Origin: Holtermannia corniformis
Lineage: Eukaryota; Basidiomycota; Tremellomycetes; Holtermanniales
Reading direction: 5' to 3'
DNA length: 64,000 nt
NCBI GenBank assembly: GCA_001599935.1
Contig: BCIJ01000015.1
Span: 349,191-413,190, forward strand
The position numbers and the translations under genes were made by a program. Position 1 is the first letter of the stretch; every line of letters starts with the position of its first letter. Of this stretch, positions 1 to 10,864 are shown one piece after another. The notes beneath the pieces are model-generated. The model was given only the letters and a program-made list of their open reading frames with translations, had not been told where the DNA came from and did not search any database.

Positions 1-1646
1 GATTCCAAGCCACCCCTGTTCGGCCAGTTGACGGCCACGGCTATCCTCCCGCCGTCCGCTTTTGGCAGCTCGTACCTTGATCCCGATGGCTCGGCGACGC
101 CTCTCAACTCCTCGATGGGCACCATCAGTTCGTCTGCATACCGTCTCGTCCCAGCTCCCGACGATAGCCTGATCCTTCCGGACCCACTGTCAAACTCGTA
201 CGAGGCTGCACGCTCGGCTGAACAAGCACAGACCAAGACCAAGCCGTCACCTTCACGACTCCGGTCGTTTCTCGCCGACGCTACCGACACTCCTCGAAAC
301 CAAGTCGACGAGTCATGGCTCCGTGCAAGCCGCGCCGCCGTCGGGAGCGCAGATGCAGACGACCAGTCCAAGTCCGGAGGAGAGGACGCAGAGTACGCAC
401 TGCTGAACAGCAAGACTAGTGATGAGATTGCGCGCTCGCTCGAGGGCTCGCGTGAGTTTTTCGACGTCCTGCCGGTGACCAAGAAGGAGCAGATGCCGAG
501 TGTAGAGCCACCCGTGCGGATTGATCGAAGTCATGGAGCGTTCAAGAAATGGCAAGTCATTTTGGTTCAGTGAAGCGTAGCTCAGCTGACGACGACAGGA
601 CACTCCGAACCGCTCTCGTCACCCTAGCCTCGTTCATTGCGCTTGCTACTTTGGGCTCGCTCGCGCCCAAGACTGCGCAAGAGACCAAGCCATCGCTCGA
701 GCAGCTGCTCAAACCAATCATTCACTCTGCCCAGAGCCACTCTGTCCTCTCAACCCTCTGGGAGCATGTCACCGCTGCGCCGAGTGACTCGTCGAGTGTT
801 GTTCAAAGTGCGCTCTCGACACTGTACGCCGGTATTGCCACGACATCGACCGAAGCGGCAGAGCAGACGCCAAAGGTGCCTTTGCCGTGGAAGCGCCAGC
901 GTGCGCAGACGCAGCACATCGTGCACGAGGACGGCGTGGTCATCGTCTCGCCAAAGGAAGTCGCGCGCTTTGTCGACGTCGACCCTTGGCGAGTTTGGCG
1001 AAGCCGTCAGCCAGTCGCTAGCACGGACGAGCAAGTCTCGGCTTGCACTTCTGTTACGCTCGTCCCGACGGAGACTGCTCGTCAGGGGGCCCTCACAGCT
1101 GCTTTTCGACCAGCTTTCAAGCAGGCTGCCCACGCCTCGCTTATCCTCCGCACTCAAGTGCAGCGCCTGGCTTTACATGTCCTCATCGCCATCCGGCAAG
1201 ACGCCGAACACATCCTCTCGGCATGCCGCGATGCGGTGCAATCGGCCGTCGGCCGTGCAGCGCGAGGCGCTTCCCTCGCTCGTCAAGCGATGCGCTCGCT
1301 TGCGCGCAGTCGCACTCCCGAAGGCCCCCCTGCGGCGCGTCCACGCATAGCCGAAGCCATCTCGCACGCCGCCGCTGCCGAGCACGCGCGCACTCTTCGA
1401 GCGATCGAACTCGCGCACGAGAACCTCGACAAGCTGTCTGTCTATGTCGATTCGCAAGCTGCGGCTGTGTCTCAGCTCGCACACGAGGCCCTCTCCCACT
1501 CGCGACAGACGGTGCGCCACGCCCGTACCGGTCTCGACAACCTGCTTGAAGACACGGGCCTTCGCTCAGCCCCGAAAGGTAACACGCGCTCGCGACGCCA
1601 GCGCATCCTGGAAGCCGCACACCACGTACGCTCCTTTCCCTACTGA
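1..1646 (+). CDS. Hypothetical membrane protein, 5' end outside window
   Basis: I do not recognise this gene. The reading frame is already open at base 1, so the true start lies to the left. The first exon is Ser/Pro-rich and probably disordered, ending near a HGAFKKW segment around 537-555. A frame change to the ORF ending at 1646 requires an intron around 556-598: a CTGAC branch (586-590) and CAG acceptor (596-598) are visible, but no donor gives both a normal intron length and the right frame. GT at 570 fits the frame but makes an intron of only 29 nt. The second exon begins with one hydrophobic segment (ALVTLASFIALATLGSLA, about 614-667). A long Ala/Arg/His-rich helical region follows, with many heptad-like A/L positions, then a basic tail. 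One membrane span plus a helical cytosolic or lumenal domain is the fair description. Confidence 0.6.
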
Positions 1647-2530
1647 CGTGCCCTAGACGGGCTAACACTGTAGATTTTCTCATTCGATTTCGCTCGCTAG
1701 GCTGCCATCCAGGTGATCTTATGAAGTACCCGGCCCGACCCCCTTCCCTGTTTGTCTGATTGTATCCCCCACGTTTCTGTTCGCTCCACTGTTGATTGTT
1801 CTGGTGCCACGGTAGCCCTCGCTTTGTTCCATTGTCACACTAGCTAGATTGTACGCGATGTCAGGCAATATCCGCGCCTTCTACATGGCGTTAATGACGG
1901 GGCGATCTCGTGGTCGTGTTCCTGCTCCCAGAGGCCATCCGGATGTACCAGAGTGACTCTGTAGGAGCACACAACTAGGTACAAGAAGACGGGCTATAAG
2001 GAGGAAAGGTGACGGTGGCGGGTAAAGATGTTTTTCGCCACTCTGAGGCACTGAAACAGGGATGAGAACAGGACACGGTGAAGAGAAAGAGCTGAAGCCA
2101 AGTTGAGGGATCGAGTCGATTTGCGTCATCTCGAAACGCCGGCATTGATACCCTTCTCTTCGTCCCCGACCCAGCTACTCCTTTTATTTCGAAGACATCG
2201 TCAGACGTATATAGATCGCGCAGCCCTCATCTTCTGATTCAGGAACTTCTGTTGGATTACGCCACTCAGCCAGCCATCAGGGCGGACGACGCGGCGGGTG
2301 ACGCCGCATCTGGCGAACACTACATCCGGCGCGGATGTAGCCAAGACAAGTCTGGCGCGCAGAGGATGTAGTCAAGGCGCCGAGGATGCGACGCATCCGG
2401 CGAGGATACTGCATCCGGCGAGACATCAGGGACGTCAGAGTTGTAGGCGAAAGCCTACAAAGAAGCGCCGTAGCGAGCGAGATGCATCACGGTTCTTCCC
2501 CATCATCTAACAACTTCGCCACCGCCTACA
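1647..2530. other. Intergenic region, 0.9 kb
   Basis: I see no convincing gene here. The downstream 250 bases hold a run of short repeated boxes, listed separately, that lie in the presumed promoter of the small gene starting at 2531. Confidence 0.5.
2307..2421. repeat. Four CATCYGGCG boxes and a 21-nt palindrome
   Basis: The box CATC(C/T)GGCG(A/C) occurs at 2307-2316, 2323-2332, 2394-2403 and 2412-2421. The second copy sits inside a perfect inverted repeat: CTACATCCG at 2320-2328 and CGGATGTAG at 2332-2340. A further reverse-like copy (GGATGTAG) lies near 2374. The cluster ends about 110 bases before the ATG at 2531. This could be a regulator binding array for that gene or a decayed tandem repeat. 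Confidence 0.55.
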
Positions 2531-2860
2531 ATGTCGAGCGAACGCCGAAAGAAGTGTGAGAAGCTCCTCGCAGTGATGAGGTCAACCATCAAGGACGGTA
2601 AAGACTCCCTCAAGACGGTAAAAGACGCTTACGGAGTGGAACGCGAGAAATACGAACTAAATGCTGATGAAGTGGTAAAGATATATGACGAATTCGAATC
2701 CTGTCTACAAGACACGGATGCCAGCTTTGATGACCTTCGAGAAGAGGGGAAGACCTTGGAGGAAGAGTTCTACGCGCTGGACTTTTCGGTGAAAGACGCG
2801 GAAGCGCTCTATGATGCGTCCGTACTTGCTTTCGAGCGGGCGCAAAAAAACTCTGCTTAG
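2531..2860 (+). CDS. Small acidic coiled-coil protein (109 aa)
   Basis: An uninterrupted ATG-started frame encodes a 109-residue protein that I do not recognise. It is highly charged and helical throughout, with heptad-like spacing (for example KLLAVMRSTIKDGKDSLKTV near the start and LREEGKTLEEEFYALDF later). There is no signal peptide or membrane segment. It begins a run of similar-sized helical genes (3297, 3925) on the same strand. All have a Cys followed by a hydrophobic helix near residues 8-12 (CEKLL here, CQSIW and CEELY in the others), which hints at distant common ancestry. Base composition resembles coding DNA elsewhere in the window. The function is unknown. Confidence 0.55.
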   Translation: MSSERRKKCEKLLAVMRSTIKDGKDSLKTVKDAYGVEREKYELNADEVVKIYDEFESCLQDTDASFDDLREEGKTLEEEFYALDFSVKDAEALYDASVLAFERAQKNSA

Positions 2861-3296
2861 AGAAAGCTAAGTTGTCATGCAATGCATATACCCGTTGACA
2901 GGTTACGATACACACAAACCGTCGAGGTACTAGAGTTTGAGTGGGGTGTGATCGTAATTACCTTCCCAGCACGGGTTGGTTCGGACTGGAAATGCAGTCA
3001 TCACATACGGATGCCATACCGACGCAAAGCTGAACAGTCGTATCAAACTAGATACGATGCAGATGTACAACCATTCTTGTCTCTGGTAGGGCGGTCGGTT
3101 CCAGGTATCCTTTGTCGGTAGCGAAGACAACCCATCTCAATGTGTAGCTCACCTCACCTCATTCACCCTCCTTGGCTTACGAAGGAAGTCTACGATGGGG
3201 GTGGGCGAACATCACTGAAAAGGGTCTAGAGGCTAAGAAGGCTTTCCACTGGTTGAAAAGGTCCATGCCCGCCTCCCCTGCATATCTTACCTCAGC

Positions 3297-3677
3297 ATGT
3301 CGATTCTTGCGGGCGACTGTCAGTCGATCTGGGACGAGATCAAGTCCTTAGTAGACTCTCTGAACGCGCATGCCAGTGATGCCTCGAGCAGCGCCGACGA
3401 GAACAAGCTCAGGAGCTTTGAGTCAACGATCGACTCTTTTGCCAACAAGCAAGAAATGCTTGACGACGAAATACAGGCTTGCAATTGAGATGACGCAAAA
3501 TCTGAAGCTCTGGCGAACACAATTGTGCCAGTGATCGAACGGGCAGAGCTGCTAGCAACAAGTGCTACGAGTGCAACCTCCTCAACCAATCGTCGGGTGA
3601 GTATGCAGCCTGCAAATTGAAACAAGGCTGATAAGACGACGCAGGCTACTCCGAGGCCGGTCGACCTCTCTCGTTGA
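3297..3677 (+). pseudogene. Small helical protein with in-frame TGA
   Basis: The frame from ATG 3297 encodes a helical sequence (starts MSILAGDCQSIWDEIKSLVD) and meets a TGA at 3486-3488. Beyond that stop the same frame stays open and protein-like (DDAKSEALANTIVPVIERAE) up to a GTGAGT donor at 3597. A plausible 48-nt intron with a CTGAT branch ends at 3644, and the frame then runs to TGA at 3675-3677. One premature stop in an otherwise intact two-exon gene suggests a recently inactivated copy. A sequencing error, stop read-through or an unseen intron over the TGA are alternatives. Size and composition match the neighbours at 2531 and 3925. Confidence 0.45.
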
Positions 3678-3924
3678 GCTTGCACGATGACAAGGACACC
3701 GATACACTGCTGCGAGCCGTAGCTGGCTGGGCGTCAAGCGCAAAGCCCTCAGAATAGCTTGTCATGAGAAATGAACGACGATCGCCTGCCCGAAGCTAGC
3801 CCGCAGCGTGGCTCCTGACACAGGTATGACAAAGGTGTAGTAGATCTCGTTCAAACAGAAGGGGCATGACGACGAAACATAAGAGAAGGAGTCATGTACA
3901 CTGTTTGTCAACCGCCTTCGTACA

Positions 3925-4257
3925 ATGACGACTGTGGATGAGTTCAAGGCACTGTGTGAGGAGCTGTATGCGCAAGCGACTCGCGCGCTTGAGATGTCAG
4001 AACAAAGAGCAAGATCTGCCATCATTTCACCGTCGAACAATCTCGAGTTTGGCGATTTGCTCAGATCGTGGGCCACCAATAGCGAACAGATTGAGTCAAC
4101 GTTGCGGCGCGATATGAAGCATCTGGGGATGCACGAGATATACAAGGAGAAGGCGGCAGGCGCTACGGCTGTAGTCGAGCGGGCGATTGCCAACGTTAAA
4201 GCGGAAAGTGCCCACGGGCGTCCCGATGGATCATCAGATGCGCTTGCGCTTGATTGA
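3925..4257 (+). CDS. Small helical protein (110 aa)
   Basis: This is an uninterrupted ORF of 110 residues starting MTTVDEFKALCEELYAQATR. It is predicted almost entirely helical by composition, with an acidic, low-complexity C-terminus (DGSSDALALD). No known family is recognised. It is the third gene of similar length on this strand within 1.7 kb. Its layout of an N-terminal helix with CEEL, a central Leu/Trp helix (FGDLLRSWATNSEQIE) and a final Ala-rich helix resembles the 3297 product loosely. It may belong to a lineage-specific family. Confidence 0.5.
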   Translation: MTTVDEFKALCEELYAQATRALEMSEQRARSAIISPSNNLEFGDLLRSWATNSEQIESTLRRDMKHLGMHEIYKEKAAGATAVVERAIANVKAESAHGRPDGSSDALALD

Positions 4258-4375
4258 GGACTCGCGCGTCCGAACTGCTTCCCGTGCTCGTTAGGATTGC
4301 CAGTCACGCCCGCTGTAGACACGAGCATACTCGAGCGCCTTCTTTTCAGATGCCACTTGTCCAATCCTCGTCTGT

Positions 4376-4612
4376 ATGTCTCAGGTCACACCACGATGGC
4401 CGCTCGGTCTTTGCCAGCCCTCAGTTGACATGCCAGCACTACAGGATCTACCACAAGACTTCCCAAAGTCGAATGAAGGTTCCCAGAAGGTACGGGCCGA
4501 GACATACGGCAAGTCAGGGTGGGATGCCATGTCAGACGCCGAGATGGGATGTCGGGGACGACGCTAACGCGGCAATCTCACTTTCAGAAGAGATGTCCAC
4601 CAGAGTTTATAA
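4376..4612 (+). CDS. Possible very small two-exon gene
   Basis: This is a weak candidate. An ATG at 4376 opens a frame to a GTCAGG donor at 4513. A GCTAAC branch and CTTTCAG acceptor at 4581-4587 are well formed. Joining them gives a peptide of about 53 residues ending at TAA 4610-4612. The splice signals are the main support; the peptide has no recognisable motif and could be spurious. Confidence 0.2.
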
Positions 4613-4929
4613 GAGATTCTCGTAGGCCGATGTGAAGGCCTGTCACACGCCACTACCCTCGCGTACGATTATTTCAGCCGAAGGGAGCATGTCAAGCTAC
4701 AGTGGAGCGCACTGTACCGCTTGTGTCTTGCTCGTTACAGTCAAGCATGGTCAAGCTCGCACCCAGCAAGGCAGGGTGCTCTGCCGAAAAAAGAGAGACC
4801 TTGGTAGATGTTTCTGAGAAATTGCACAAGAGCTGGGGACTACCGTTTTTCGCTTGCTGCCAGCACAGAGTTGCACGGATTCATTATTAACTCGTCTTGT
4901 TTGGGCTCGCGTTCAATGCTAGTGATGCA

Positions 4930-5916
4930 TCACGCGTCCTCCGCTCCAGGTCCGACACCCAACATGCCCCGCACAGCACGCCATTCATCGGCCGGTAACC
5001 GTTCTTCAACCTCTTGCGCGGTCAACCACGCCCAGCTCTTGATGGATGATGTCGGCGTCGGGTCGGGCTTGCCGGCGAGGATGTGGGATTTGAAGAAGAA
5101 GGTCTGGGGGTGTCAGCGTTGGTCATTGTGGGGTGGTGAGGTGGTTTGGGCGAGGGTGTGTGGCGGACGGGTGAGATGGGAAGGAGACGAGGAAGGAGCA
5201 AGCCAACGAGCCGAGAGGGAGAATGGAGGAGCAGGAGGGAAGGACGCGACCCAAGCCCACACTTACCCGTTGCTGCGCGTTTATCTGATCCACCCCGATC
5301 GGTTTCCTCGTCACGAGCCAAGTATCCATCTCCTCTCCTAGTTCCTCATAGACGCCTCTGATCGCTGCCTGGTGCAGTCCCTCGCCCTGTGCCAACTCTC
5401 TCTTGACGAAACCCCAGTGCCCGTCTTTGCCCTCTACAAGCAGATACACCTCGTCTTCGGCCCTTCGTTCGAGCTCGCCCCGTTCTTCCAGCCGACTGCG
5501 CGGGACGGCCTCAATCTCTGCCTCGGCTGGGATCTCGCCAACGTCTGGCCGTTTCCCTGCCAAGCGCTCTCCGAAAGTCTCGACATCACGCGCGTACTGG
5601 GCGTCGAGGAAGCGTCGGGACGCGAGCGAGCCCGACTTGAAGTAGAAATCGTGGGGTGGGGGGTTGGACAGCGCGCTTCGGAGCGCGGTAGAGTAGCGGT
5701 GGTATGCTGTTTCAAGGGGTGTAGGCGTCGGCGTCAAGAGCGGTTGGCGCGAGAGCAGGAGAGAAGCGTAGAGCTTTGGCTTTGTCGATGTCGATTGCGA
5801 GCGCTTCGAGGTCGCTGTTGCTGTCAGCGCTGTACCGCTGTGGATCCGGAGAGATGCTAGATACCTCTACCTGTTGCGACTATCGACTTGAGTGTGCGTG
5901 AGCTGCTGGCCGACAT
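4930..5916 (-). CDS. MRPL17: Mitochondrial large-subunit ribosomal protein mL46
   Basis: Three exons (5916-5871, 5814-5267, 5103-4930) join in frame to about 255 residues. The N-terminus (MSASSSRTLKSIVAT followed by a Ser/Thr/Lys-rich stretch) looks like a mitochondrial presequence. The centre is a Nudix-like fold typical of mL46: VYLLVEGKDGHWGFVKRELA, then GLHQAAIRGVYEELGEEMDT and TWLVTRKPIGV. The C-terminal exon (TFFFKSHILAG ... SWAWLTAQEVEERLP) matches the conserved end of the family. The Nudix catalytic glutamates are not kept as in hydrolases, as expected of a structural ribosomal protein. Introns are 56 and 163 nt. It is divergent from RRP6 with about 290 bases between start codons, so the two probably share a promoter region. 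Confidence 0.9.
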
Positions 5917-6205
5917 TGTGAACGGTGCGTAGACTGGTGCTGGTGCTCTCAAAACTCGAGTGGTGGTCGATGCCGTCAAGGGGGTTAAGCGGGGTCTCGG
6001 CGTTATACAAAACGCCGAGCTATCACGTGGCAAGGGGGTTTAGATTTTGGACGATGGGACTTAGGGATGGTGTCGACGCGAGATCACAGCGCGTTCACGA
6101 GCTACAGCAGCTTGCACAGCTTAGCATACAGTCTCTAACGCTGCAGCCACGGTCTCCTCTTCGATCCAGAGCGCTCTGCGCGCGCTTCGAGCTCCCGCAC
6201 GCACA

Positions 6206-9036
6206 ATGACCACGGCCATGCCTTCGCCCACGACCGACTTTGCAGCCTACGTCGTCGCGCTCCAGGGAGCACTCGAAGCAACCACAAAGCATGCGAGCGC
6301 TCTTCCAGGCCCATCGGATCTCTCATTCCATCGCTCGCTGAACCGGTCGTTTGCAAGAGAGCTCGATCGCTCGTCGGCGCGCGTCCTCGGCCACGCGAAC
6401 CGGCTCCTGTCGACGGTCGCGACTGCCTCTGTTGGTGCTGTAGCCAGTGGCAAAGCAAAGAAGGGCAAGAAGAGGCGAGAACTGGTCGATGAGGACGATG
6501 TGGTCGATGGCTTCGAGGCCGCCGTGGTCGATACGATGGATCAGCTGCTCGAGGACGCGGACTCGTGCTTGGACGAGTTCACAGGGCAGAAGAAGGCGGC
6601 GGCGATCGAGGTCAAGGACAAGGTGGATCCCGTCAAGGTGTGTGCGGGTATCGTACCCGTGTTGAATGCTGACCCCGTACAGCGCGTCCTGTCGGCCAAC
6701 CACACGCCAAGCGCAAGATTACCGTACAATCTCCTGCACGACTCGTCACTGCGCAAGCCGCAGCTCGACTTTACCCCACCTGTCGATAGCTCGAACGATT
6801 CACCAGCTTGGGTACCGACGCTGCCAGTCAAGCACCACGCAATGGTCCCCCTCGACTATACCCCCTCACCCGCCACCACACCGGAACCGCTAGGTGACCA
6901 TCCGTACGCATACGAGACAGCGCACCTGCCCTACCCGACGTCCCTCTTCACTCCAACCCCTCCGATCCCCGCTAAATCGTTTGCCACCACACCCTTCACG
7001 TTCGTGCAAACGCCCGCACAGCTCAACGACCTCATTGCCGCGCTCCTTCCGGCCAAAGAGATCGCGGTCGATCTCGAACACCACTCGTTCCGTTCGTACG
7101 CCGGGTTCGTCTGCTTGATGCAGATCAGCACCCGAGACCAAGACTGGGTCGTTGACGCGCTCGCCTTGCGCAACGAGCTGCGCGAGACCAAGCTCGGCGG
7201 CGTGTTTGCCGATCCGAGCATCGTAAAGGTCTTTCATGGCGCCGATTCCGACATTATCTGGTTGCAACAGGACTTTGACATCTACGTCGTCAACCTGTTT
7301 GACAGCTATCATGCGTCAAAGGTTTTGGGTCGGTCGCGCTCGGGTGCCCTCGGGATGGCTGCTAACGCAGCGCAGAGTTCCCATCGTTCTCGCTTGCGAG
7401 CTTACTGTCGCTCTATTGCGATTTTACGGCCGACAAGCGCTACCAGATGGCCGATTGGCGGATCCGGTGAGCCCAAACGGCTTGGTGTAGCCAGGCATCA
7501 GCTCACGCTCGTGCCCAGACCGATCCCAGCCGAAATGCTCTTCTACGCCCGCTCAGACACCCACTACCTCTTGTACATTTACGACAACCTGCGCAATTCC
7601 CTGCTTTCGCGCTCGGCACCCACTTCGCCTCTCCACCCATCGACCTCTGGACCTGTGAACCCACAGTCGTCGATCCGCACAGTGCTCGAGCGCTCAGCAC
7701 AGACAGCGACCAAGCTGTACCAGAGTGAACGGTATGATGCGGAGAATGGCGGTGGATCCGGAGGTTGGGCGGGCCTCTTGAAGAAGAGTGGCAGGGCGCT
7801 AGGCGGGGATGTCAGGAGGACACAAGTGTTCAAAGCGCTACACGCCTGGAGAGACGCCGTTGCCAGAACCGAAGACGAGAGCGTCCAGTAAGTCGTCGCT
7901 GTCTCCGACGTGTCCATGCGCTGACGCCAACAGCTACCTGATGCCAAACCACCAACTGTTCACCCTGACCGCCAAACTGCCGCAATCCCCCGCCGAAGTT
8001 TTGAGCTACACTAAACCGATCTCGCCGCTTCTAAGGAAAAAAGTACATGAACTCGCGGGCGTCATTCGCGATGCCATGGCTCGACCTCTACCAACGCCTG
8101 CGCCTGCACCGGGATCGCCAAAGTCGCCCGCGCTGGTTCAAGTACAAAGTCAGGGTCGAAAGGTCGTTGGAGACGTTTGGGCTGCGCCTGGGACTGTCGC
8201 AGGGTCTAGTGGGGGCAAGAGCAGAGCGTCCGGTTCGGCCATGTTTGGTTCAACTCTCAGATCGGGATCCGGAGCGGTCAAGGGCAAGGGGAAAGCCGAG
8301 GCGGCAAGCGCGCTGTTTGGGTCTGCTATCGCGAACAAGGTCAGTGCGGTTGTGATCTTGCACCCTGTGGTTGACACTAGGCAGAACAAGGATGGCAAAG
8401 CATTCCAAGAAGCCGCCAAGCGCGTTCATCAATCGTTCCTCCCGGCACCTATGCCGGCACCCTCCCCTCCACCTCAAGCACCCTCATCCGCACCAGCGTC
8501 CACGTCCACCCATCCTGCACCCGAGCCCGAGCAGATCCCCTTTGTCCCAGCGGCTTCACGCACGACCCTGCCGGTACCAGACAAGACCGAGGTCGTGACT
8601 GTTGGTCTGAGCAAGCGACAGCGTAAAGCCAAGAATAAGCGTGAGCGCGCAGCTGTGGACGACACGCCTGCATCCGGCTCGACGTCTACGCCAGAGGTCG
8701 AGACCAAGAAGATCAAGTTGTCACCGCCCGCACCAGCGACACCGGCGACAGCCAAGAAGGACAAGAAGCGGAACAAGACCAAGATCAAGCCCGAGGACAT
8801 CCCAGCGTTCGACTATGCGCAACAGCCAAACGGCCTCGACAGTTTCAAAGCTGAACAACCGACAAAGCTCGCAAAGAAGCCCAAGAAGCCAAAGGGCCGT
8901 GAGTCGTCTCGGATCCGTACGGTCGTGCTCTGGCTGACGGTGATCAGCGATCGTGGATACGTCCAATTTCCGTAAACCGCCTGCGGACCCGACGGGGCCC
9001 AAGGCGGGTAGTCGGTCGACCGTGTTCAAAAGCTAG
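6206..9036 (+). CDS. RRP6: Nuclear exosome 3'-5' exoribonuclease Rrp6
   Basis: Rrp6 is the distributive 3'-5' exonuclease of the nuclear exosome (rRNA, snoRNA and RNA surveillance). The N-terminal PMC2NT-type helical domain, which binds the Rrp47/Lrp1 partner in known homologues, lies at about residues 10-130. The DEDD-Y exonuclease domain follows. Its acidic residues are visible in [40 protein letters not shown] and the [14 protein letters not shown] motif. An HRDC domain follows ([20 protein letters not shown], then [10 protein letters not shown]). The tail is long, Pro/Lys-rich and nuclear-signal-like. I infer six introns of 45-52 nt: 6638-6682, 7329-7375, 7467-7518, 7888-7933, 8340-8384 and 8899-8947. 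The last exon ends ...RSTVFKS at TAG 9034-9036. It is divergent from mL46 and convergent with the RBM25-like gene. Confidence 0.95.
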
Positions 9037-9485
9037 ACTCGAGCCATTTGTAGCTCCGTTGCAATCCACCTCATGCATCATGCTTTATGCCATCCTTGTC
9101 AATGTGTCGTTTGTTGGCCGCACAAGAGATTGCATGGCTGCAAGGCGATATTCTGCTGCTAGTGACCAAACTACTCACTGCGCGCACATTCAAAGCTTCG
9201 CCACCGGCATTCGCACCGCGCCCACGCATCGTATGTATGTCTTCCGGACACATCAGTGCAGCGCCCACGACCATCAGCCCAACCTCTCACCGGTAGACTA
9301 GACGTGCGGGCTATCGGGTTTGCAGCACGAGCCCATGGTCGGATAAGCGACGTCAAGTGCACTGATCCGAAACGAAAACGAAAGGCTTACAGAGTATGGG
9401 GTACGTTGAGCCGCCATCACGCTGCGGCCGTCATACGCGGCAATCAAGTCTCACAAGGATGCATAAGGGGGCGTACCTCGTCCGC
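9037..9485. other. Convergent 3' intergenic region
   Basis: This stretch lies between the stop codons of RRP6 (+) and the RBM25-like gene (-). Several short ORFs cross it but none looks like a protein. It probably holds the two 3' UTRs. Confidence 0.5.
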
Positions 9486-10821
9486 TCAGACCGTCATCGT
9501 GCCCGTCTCGAGGCCGTCGACAAACGCCATCGACTCGAATGCAAGCTGGCGCCAGAGCGCGATCGTAAACGCCATCGCTTCTTCTTCCAGTACCTAGGGT
9601 TCGGATCAGCCTTGCGGACAAAGGTTGGCAAGGAAACGTACCGGCTCAAGGCCGTCGACAACGTCGTCTGGCCGTTTTCGGTCTCGGAGCTGCTCTAGCA
9701 CAAAGTTGACGAGGTCGTCGTCTTCGAGCTCGCCCAGGTATTCAGTCATCTTTGCTCGCACAAACGGCTGCAGTTTGGTTTTGATAACAGACTGGGCCGG
9801 TCAGCAGGCTAGGTCGAGTCACCGCTACAGCCACGCACCTCGCCGACGGCGGCCCACTCGACTTCAAACTTCCACAACGTCCGCTTGTCCTTTGAGACCT
9901 TGTGTTTGATCTCGAGCAAGCGCGCCGCCCGCTTTGCAATGCGATCGGCGTCTGACAGGCCATCGGGCCCGTAATCGAGCTTGACGAGCGTCCGCTTCTT
10001 CTTCTTCTCTGCCAGCTCGGCCTCTTCGTCTTCACCCTCGAACGCAATTTTGGGCTTGATGACTGGCTTTCTGTCCTCTGCGAGCGGCGTGTTGACCTCC
10101 TTTTTAACGACTTCGGGCGCCAAAGCGAGCTTGACGGGTGCAGCGTCGTCAAACAGGAGCCCGGCTTTACGCTGCTGGTCTTCAAACTCGGCCATCTCCT
10201 CCATCTGGCGCTGCAGGAAGAGCTCAGACTCGCGATCAGCACGCGCTTGCTCGTCGGCTTCCTGCTGGCGATCGCGCAGATCGTCTTGGTACTCTCGCTG
10301 CCGTGTCGATTGCCGCAGGCTACGCCATCGCACTCTGCGTATGATCAGCAGTGTCACTTCGACTGTCGCCAGACTAACCGGTCGGCGTAGAAGAGCTCCT
10401 TGCCGCGCTCAATCTTGTCCTCGTCGTCCCAGTTTGCGAGCATTTCACGATTGTGCCGCCTCTCGCGCTCTTCATGCTCGTCCTCTGACTTGATCCGGTT
10501 CGTTTCCCGAGTCAGCGTTTCGATGCGCTGTCTCTCGCGCATCTCGAGTCTGCGCTCGCGCTTTGATGCGTCAGCTTGAGATGCCGCTGTTCAGAGCGCT
10601 ACACACCTCTCTCAGCATCGTCTCACGTTCCCGAAGCTTCTTCATCTGCCGCAGCTCCTCTTCTTCCTCGTCCGTCCGCTCGCCTTGACCCTTGCCCTCG
10701 ACACCCTGGCTCTTGACGAACCCAACCGGCGCTTGGTAGCCCTGCGGTCCGTTGCCGTACCCCGCCGCCGGTGCACCGACTGGCGCGGCCGAATTCCCCT
10801 GTGGTCGGCCCCACTGCCGTC

Positions 10822-10864
<43 letters not shown>

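Noticed and set aside
313..1683. Long ORFs on both strands overlapping the left-edge gene (e.g. 637-1350 +, 1183-1683 -)
   Set aside because: They are Arg/Ser-rich shadows of GC-rich coding DNA; the 549-1646 frame has the only protein-like sequence with a membrane segment.
5022..5361. Plus- and minus-strand ORFs over the mL46 second intron
   Set aside because: They read through the 163-nt intron 5104-5266; the spliced reading gives the conserved mL46 C-terminus.
8047..8800. Alternative ORFs within RRP6 3' region
   Set aside because: They conflict with the RRP6 frame that continues through short introns to a conserved-looking end at 9036.
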